Origin: Leptospiraceae bacterium
GTDB taxonomy: Bacteria > Spirochaetota > Leptospiria > Leptospirales > Leptospiraceae
Direction of reading: 5' to 3'
Assembly: GCA_016711485.1 (NCBI GenBank)
Contig: JADJSX010000006.1
Span: 41,001 to 105,000 of the forward strand
DNA: 64,000 nt
Part shown: positions 60,040 through 64,000 of the stretch, piece by piece
Layout: each line of letters starts with the position of its first letter
Numbering within the stretch: the stretch's first letter is position 1
Translations under genes and position numbers: made by a program
The notes under the pieces: model-generated
Seen by the model: the letters and a program-made list of their open reading frames with translations, nothing else
Database searches by the model: none
Told to the model about the DNA's origin: nothing

Positions 60040-60302
60040 TGAGTGTAAATTGATTTTTACTTTTTCGTTCGGTTTAATATTAGAGCGACTTGGTCGAGTT
60101 GCACTAGGTATTTTGAACCAAAGTGTTTACTTTTTAAAAATAAAATTTTTATTTCAAAATAAATCTCTCTCTTACTTTTTCTTTTTCTCCCCTTTTGTCA
60201 AACCCCAAACTGCTCGGTCGCCGTTTGATTTGGAAAAGAAAAGAATAGAGGTAACAAAACTTGTCCTGAGCGATAGTCGAAGGCTGGTGTAGTACGATTA
60301 TT

Positions 60303-60665
60303 TTAAATTGGTAACTCTCTAATTCTAACACTGTCTTCCTGAACGGAAACTAAACAACCAGTCTGTAAATCTTTTTCTATATCTGGCAGTATCTGTTGTA
60401 AAAGTTTTAAATAGTCTTCTGCTTTTAGTTTTTCTATTCGTATTCGTATGACCGAGGGTATTTTTTCTTCTGATTTAGCTACAATGGAATGAAAATCTGC
60501 ATCTAATGTTATGCAAATATAATTATGTAGTTTCGCATAATTAATAATGTCCTAATCTGGTGCGCTTTTCATTCCAATTGAACCTACGTGTTCAGAATCA
60601 TGTCCTAGTCCTATCAATAATATTTTTAAAGAACGAGGCAAACCTTGATCCAAAAGAAAACGCAT
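60303..60665 (-). pseudogene. DUF5615 PIN-like toxin with one nonsense codon
   Basis: On the minus strand an ATG at 60665 opens MRFLLDQGLPRSLKILLIGLGHDSEHVGSIG..., a clear DUF5615 (Mut7-C/PIN-like) toxin, but codon 38 is TAG (60552-60554 on the plus strand). Beyond it the frame stays open to 60303 with family features (DIINYAKLHNYICITLDADFHSIVAKS). The full length would be 120 residues. The start overlaps the DUF433 antitoxin stop as TAATG. A single base change would restore it, so this is a recent loss, a sequencing error, or suppression. Confidence 0.85.
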
Positions 60666-60904
60666 TAAGCTACCTTGGTCAGGGGAATGATTTTATCGTC
60701 CAAAAGTGTTTGAACATAATCTAAAACTTGCTTTATATCTTCTTCTTCCAATTCTGGAAATTCTGTGAATATTTCTTCTCGGGATTTATAAAGAGATATA
60801 ATTTCTATAACTCTTCTAACCGTTAGCCGCATTCCTCGAATGCAGGGTTGCCCATTCATAATTAATGGATTCGTTGTGATTCGAGTAAACTTTATAGTGC
60901 TCAT
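60665..60904 (-). CDS. DUF433-family antitoxin
   Basis: The product (79 residues from ATG 60904) has the DUF433 core TRITTNPLIMNGQPCIRGMRLTVRRVIEIISLYKSREEIFTEFPELEEEDIKQVLDYV, with a winged-helix-like DNA-binding part. DUF433 genes typically precede DUF5615 toxins, as here. A longer frame from 60940 adds MTGYLTLLRYYL, which is not typical of the family. If the toxin is dead, the antitoxin may persist as an orphan or serve against other PIN toxins. Confidence 0.8.
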   Translation of the reverse strand: MSTIKFTRITTNPLIMNGQPCIRGMRLTVRRVIEIISLYKSREEIFTEFPELEEEDIKQVLDYVQTLLDDKIIPLTKVA

Positions 60905-61243
60905 AAGGTAATAGCGTAAAAGAGTTAAGTAGCCTGTCAAACAATAATCCTAGAAAACAAATCTCAAATTTTCCCCACCAAAGAATTTTTTTCTAGTAAT
61001 ATTTTTATGGATGATTGGAGATTGCTTTCTAAGAGACCACCACAAATGTTAGCGAACCAGCAATAAGGAATACCTTTCTTCCTGTCCGAACTGATAACTT
61101 TTACTTTAAAATTTTCTTTTTTATTGTCTTTTTGATTTTTTTCACGAATTGCTCCTCGTATCCTGCAACTAAAGAGGTTAAGACAATGAACCTCGCAAAT
61201 TCTGATGTAAGAATAGAAGCAGTCGATAAGAGTATTAGAGACT

Positions 61244-61332
61244 GTGTAAAAGCATTAGCCACAGAGACACAGAGGCACAGAGAAGTAATGTTTTAAAGCA
61301 TTTTAAAATTGAAATTCTATGCTTTTACGCAC
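61244..61332. repeat. Inverted repeat with CCACAGAG words
   Basis: GTGTAAAAGCAT (61244-61255) and ATGCTTTTACGCAC (61319-61332) form the arms. Inside the left part lies CCACAGAGACACAGAGGCACAGAG, related to the arms of the pgk-tpiA repeat at 38464. It belongs to the same class of dispersed intergenic hairpin. Confidence 0.6.
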
Positions 61333-61505
61333 TCCCTATTCCCAAACTCCAAAATATAGTTCAATTTAAAACGAGTAGGTATTCACTTTTGGGGTTTGGT
61401 ATACCAATAAAATTACGCGATTCAAACCGCCACTTTACTCCGAACTAATCCTTTTTACCCGTATAAAGCCGTTTTACCTAGAAGTAATCTTCGACTACTC
61501 TAGAA

Positions 61506-61539
61506 CGACTCTTCGAGCCAAATTTGGCTCGAAGAGTCG
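61506..61539. promoter_or_regulatory. Perfect 34-bp palindrome
   Basis: CGACTCTTCGAGCCAAA is followed at once by its exact inverse TTTGGCTCGAAGAGTCG, with no loop. A perfect dyad of this length is unusual. It lies 80 bases before the DUF6266-type gene and could be an operator, a recombination or resolution site, or a terminator without T-run. Confidence 0.7.
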
Positions 61540-61618
61540 ATTAACGGAGCTTGTAGATTCAATTTAAATATTTCTTTATCCGATACTTACCATAACGTTA
61601 TTATGATAGGATTATTTT

Positions 61619-62245
61619 ATGGCAAAATTACAAAGTGGAGTTTTGGAAAATTTCTCCGGTAGCATTGGAGATTTGAATTTTTACAAATGGAAAAATAAAT
61701 TAGTTATTCGATCAAAGAGGACACCAACTAAGAAGCCTCCGACGGAAGCACAGCTTTTAGCGCGAGAGAAATTTCGTGTCCTCGGTGGATTATATAGAAA
61801 AGTAAAATTGATTTCTCAAATCGGTTTTAAGTCTTTTACTAGTTCGATGACTTACAAAAATGCATTTTTTAAATACAATCATTCTGCCATTTCTAAAACC
61901 GAAACTGGGCTAATCATCAATTACCCCGGACTGGTTTTAAGTAATGGTATTTTGAGAGGCATACAGGTAGTAAGCGCTAGAAGTAGCGAAGGAATATTTT
62001 CTCTGCATTGGAAGAATCAGTATGATTTGAGTGGCGAGGAAAAAGTTTATCTTGCTTTGTTGCCTACACAGGAAAACTATTCTGCGATTTATTCAGAAAT
62101 TTCTTGTCTTAGAGAAAAAATAGAATTGGAAATTCCTTCTGATTGGAACTCTTCTCAGTTTTATGCTTACACGTTTATCGTAAATAAGAAAGAAGACGTT
62201 TCTAATTCTCAGTATTTAGGAGAATTTTTCGTTTCAGTCATTTAG
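61619..62245 (+). CDS. DUF6266-like protein
   Basis: The 208-residue product starts AKLQSGVLENFSGSIGDLNFYKWKNKLVIRSKRTPTKKPPTEAQLLAREKF, which closely follows the DUF6266 pattern (G-x-L-x-x-F-S-G-x-x-G near the start, then a P-P-T-E-A-Q motif). The rest is beta-rich with predicted strands. The family is best known to me from Bacteroidota, where its function is unknown, so this copy may be acquired. It has a possible promoter region upstream with the 34-bp palindrome, and stands alone. Confidence 0.7.
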   Translation: MAKLQSGVLENFSGSIGDLNFYKWKNKLVIRSKRTPTKKPPTEAQLLAREKFRVLGGLYRKVKLISQIGFKSFTSSMTYKNAFFKYNHSAISKTETGLIINYPGLVLSNGILRGIQVVSARSSEGIFSLHWKNQYDLSGEEKVYLALLPTQENYSAIYSEISCLREKIELEIPSDWNSSQFYAYTFIVNKKEDVSNSQYLGEFFVSVI

Positions 62246-62248
62246 GAA

Positions 62249-62299
62249 AAGGGCACGTTTACTTTGCCGCTAGGGGAAGAAGGTCTAGGTAATAGTTAG
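62249..62299 (+). pseudogene. Histidine-kinase C-terminal scrap
   Basis: Directly after the DUF6266 stop, the frame EKGTFTLPLGEEGLGNS is typical of the end of HATPase domains. It shares the 17-base string TTTACTTTGCCGCTAGG with the fragment near 63344. Nothing upstream continues it. Together the two scraps bracket the VapBC locus at 62325-63037. Confidence 0.4.
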
Positions 62300-62324
62300 A
62301 AAAAGCCTCTTCCACTAATGCCCC

Positions 62325-62732
62325 TCAAACAATTTCGAATGGGTTTAGTAGGCTCAAACCGCATTTTTCAAAATCTGAACTATTACGAGTTACTAAAATT
62401 TTATTATAATGAATAGCTGTAGCAGCAATTAAAGAATCGGCAAGTGTCATAATATGCCCTTCACTTTCAGATTTTGAACGGATTACTCCAGAAATGTTTG
62501 CAATATTTAAATCTATAGAAATGAATTCTGGAGAGTAGGATAAAAATTCATTCCACCAGATTTCTAGGTTTTTCTTTTGTTCTTTTTTTGTTCGATTAAT
62601 CCCATATCTTAATTCATGATAGGATATAACACTCAGGCTTAATGTATCTTGATTTGAAATCCATTTTATTACACCCTGATTTCTTTTTGGTTTAGTAAGC
62701 TCTGAAATTATATTAGTGTCAACTAGATACAT
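62325..62732 (-). CDS. VapC-type PIN-domain toxin
   Basis: The 135-residue product is a typical VapC: MYLVDTNIISELTKP with Asp5 and Thr-Asn, the conserved Glu in SVISYHELRYGINR, and the late acidic site in TLADSLIAATAIHYNKILVTRNSSDF (Asp, then R-N-x-x-D-F). All catalytic residues are present. It follows its antitoxin gene on the minus strand, 35 bases downstream. Confidence 0.9.
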   Translation of the reverse strand: MYLVDTNIISELTKPKRNQGVIKWISNQDTLSLSVISYHELRYGINRTKKEQKKNLEIWWNEFLSYSPEFISIDLNIANISGVIRSKSESEGHIMTLADSLIAATAIHYNKILVTRNSSDFEKCGLSLLNPFEIV

Positions 62733-62767
62733 GATTGCTTTTCTTAACTCCAGGTTTAAACATGAAA

Positions 62768-63037
62768 TTAAACAACCATTCCCATTCTATCTTTGCGGGA
62801 AGGGAGTTCGATAGAAATAGAACCCTTTTTAGTGAGATGATTTGAAAATTCTATAAACTTTGACCATTTATGAGTGCTATGAATTAGTACATCCAGGTTT
62901 TTTAATCGATTAAATTCTTCATAATTTATAACAACTACAGAAGGTTTTTTACGATTGTAAATTACCTGGGGTTCATTCATTGCACTGCCAATAAGTTCAG
63001 ATAATTGTGATTTAGCGTTAGCAACATTCCAGATCAT
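62768..63037 (-). CDS. Phd/YefM-type antitoxin
   Basis: The 89-residue product begins MIWNVANAKSQLSELIGSAMNEPQVIYNRKKPSVVVINYEEFNRLK, a normal Phd/YefM DNA-binding domain, followed by a toxin-binding tail. The start ATG has a good AAGGGGG ribosome site. The dyad GACTAT-A-ATAGTC lies 18 bases upstream in the probable promoter. Confidence 0.88.
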   Translation of the reverse strand: MIWNVANAKSQLSELIGSAMNEPQVIYNRKKPSVVVINYEEFNRLKNLDVLIHSTHKWSKFIEFSNHLTKKGSISIELPSRKDRMGMVV

Positions 63038-63054
63038 TGGTACCCCCTTGATAT

Positions 63055-63067
63055 GACTATAATAGTC
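63055..63067 (-). promoter_or_regulatory. Operator dyad of the second VapBC locus
   Basis: GACTAT-A-ATAGTC is a perfect 6-bp-arm inverted repeat. On the minus strand it contains TATAGT, a fair -10 hexamer, placed before the AAGGGGG ribosome site. A TTGACT lies at 63087-63092 on that strand, but at a spacing too long for a normal promoter. Autorepression is inferred from position. Confidence 0.45.
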
Positions 63068-63259
63068 TAAAGTAGGTAGGCTAAATAGTCAAGTAAAAAA
63101 GCATTTTGATTGAGACAATACAACTTTGTATTTTGCGGCAAGGGCGATTATTTTTACTTAACTCATTTCCAGTCTTCCAAAGTAAAAATAAAATATTTTT
63201 ATACATAAGTGAGTCAATAACAGAATTTAGAGAATGTTCTTATAGAAATTAAAAAAATA

Positions 63260-63367
63260 CTAAGCCCTTAAATATTCCTTATAGAAAAACAAGGCGGAAC
63301 GATTTGGGTAGAAAGTAAACTCGGTAAAGGAAGTAAGTTTACTTTTACTTTGCCGCTAGGAAGGTGA
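63260..63367 (+). pseudogene. Histidine-kinase C-terminal fragment
   Basis: The frame reads LIEKQGGTIWVESKLGKGSKFTFTLPLGR and stops at 63365-63367. This is the last 30 residues of a HATPase domain, in good condition. Upstream the frame is broken by stops within about ten codons (LSP stop IF), where G-L-G-L-x-I-x-K would be expected. It is a truncated relic of a sensor kinase gene. Confidence 0.65.
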
Positions 63368-64000
63368 GAAGCGGCTAAGCAAAAGTTTGTGATCGATCGC
63401 ACATTCAGTTTATAGTTATTAAATAATACCCGTAACCGGATAATTGCCATTATCCCTAAAATGCTTCTTGTTCTTAAAATGTTATTTTATAGAAATACCG
63501 CCTTTTAGTGTCCCTCTAGAAATTCAGACTAGGAATTGATCTTTAAAGGATTTAAAAAATCTCAAAAAAATTAAATTTTTTTGCTACAAAAATACAAAAG
63601 TGGTTTGACTTTAAAGGGTTCGAAAATATTATGGAAAAACATTCAGAGCACCGAAGAGCTTGTTGGAAGTTTCCGAAGACTGGGCAACTGGTTGAAGTAG
63701 GGGATGGAAGAGAGCGAGAGAAGTTCTTTTACAACGAATATACATCAAATGACATTGATAGATAATGGCACATCGACGAGATGTGTTGTTTAGAATAAGA
63801 AAATATAAAACAAAAGCAGATCGTAAGATTTGCAAAGGTTATGTAGAGACGGAATAAAATCCGTTTCAAGAAGATTCATGAAATGTCGAGATAAATGAGA
63901 CAATGGGTAATCTGTAGAGATACAGATTATTATTAATTATGTGTGAGTTCTTTTTAAAAAAGATCTCGAGCAAAAGAGTAACGAGGGGTTTAAACCCCTC
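63368..64000. other. Gene-free end of the window
   Basis: No frame over about 60 codons looks real. A 44-codon frame from ATG 63631 (MEKHSEHRRACWKFPKTGQL) has no recognised features. From about 63640 the plus strand is rich in purines and in short G-A-G words, and the window ends with the perfect palindrome GAGGGGTTTAAACCCCTC (63983-64000). It might be a structured RNA or the edge of a mobile element continuing beyond the window, but I cannot show it. Confidence 0.35.

Larger units (their letters stand above)
60941..61618. other. Gene-free region with repeats and a palindrome
   Basis: No frame here looks coding. It contains the inverted repeat at 61244-61332 and the 34-bp palindrome at 61506-61539, listed separately. 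A plain AT-rich stretch before 61619 may hold the promoter of the DUF6266-type gene, but I see no clear hexamers. Confidence 0.4.

Noticed and set aside
63631..63765. 44-codon frame MEKHSEHRRACWKF...
   Set aside because: Too short, no ribosome site and no resemblance to known proteins.
1..64000. tRNA, rRNA and CRISPR arrays
   Set aside because: I looked for T-arm-like GGTTCGAATCC strings, rRNA landmarks and evenly spaced direct repeats and found none that hold up.

Overview
The window looks like a chromosomal segment of a spirochaete of the family Leptospiraceae, probably Leptospira or a close relative. The grounds are the low G+C content, the block rimP-nusA-infB-rbfA-truB-rpsO-pnp-M16 peptidase-dut, a large LptD-like outer-membrane protein, many short lipoproteins with spirochaete-style lipoboxes, 7TMR-DISM adenylate cyclase architecture, and a lipoprotein resembling the Leptospira LIC_12708 family. 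The genus is inferred from gene content; no rRNA or tRNA gene was seen.

Layout. 1-7 kb: envelope and lipid genes (YbbR tail, acpS, TPR protein, bactofilin, LptD-like protein, sugar-phosphate transferase). 7-10 kb: alpha/beta hydrolase and an orphan sensor kinase. 10.4-20.5 kb: transcription/translation operon, in which truB appears to start at a rare ATT codon. 20.7-36 kb: Spo0M-like protein, MDR oxidoreductase, class III cyclase, sodium/solute symporter, DD-peptidase-like protein, hom, STAS protein, GH1 glucosidase, a SulP-STAS-carbonic anhydrase fusion and small exported proteins. 36-40 kb: glycolytic cluster gap-pgk-tpiA followed by secG. 40-47.4 kb: a mostly minus-strand run (tandem-ACT protein, CsgG-like lipoprotein, Xaa-Pro peptidase, MBL hydrolase, Cys-rich lipoprotein, GT9, thiolase-like protein without the usual cysteine), then bacterioferritin at 47.8 kb.

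48.3-64 kb is accessory in character. It holds four toxin-antitoxin loci (two damaged), two paralogous propeller-like lipoproteins left by a segmental duplication, a DUF6266-type gene, histidine-kinase debris, large palindromes and long non-coding stretches.

The most interesting signal is a family of small mobile elements (MITE-like) at 1915-2207, 8061-8217, 22308-22402 and 47424-47602. They share terminal inverted repeats related to CTCACCTTACGC and are flanked by 7-bp target duplications that begin with TTA (three exact, one degenerate). They carry a short frame, and the one intact long version is stopped by the TAA that the target site supplies. The copy at 1915 interrupts a signal-peptide gene. 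Other notable items are a homopolymer patch that destroys a PIN toxin gene, 81-bp repeats around that locus, and an 84-bp duplication scar that dates the lipoprotein duplication.
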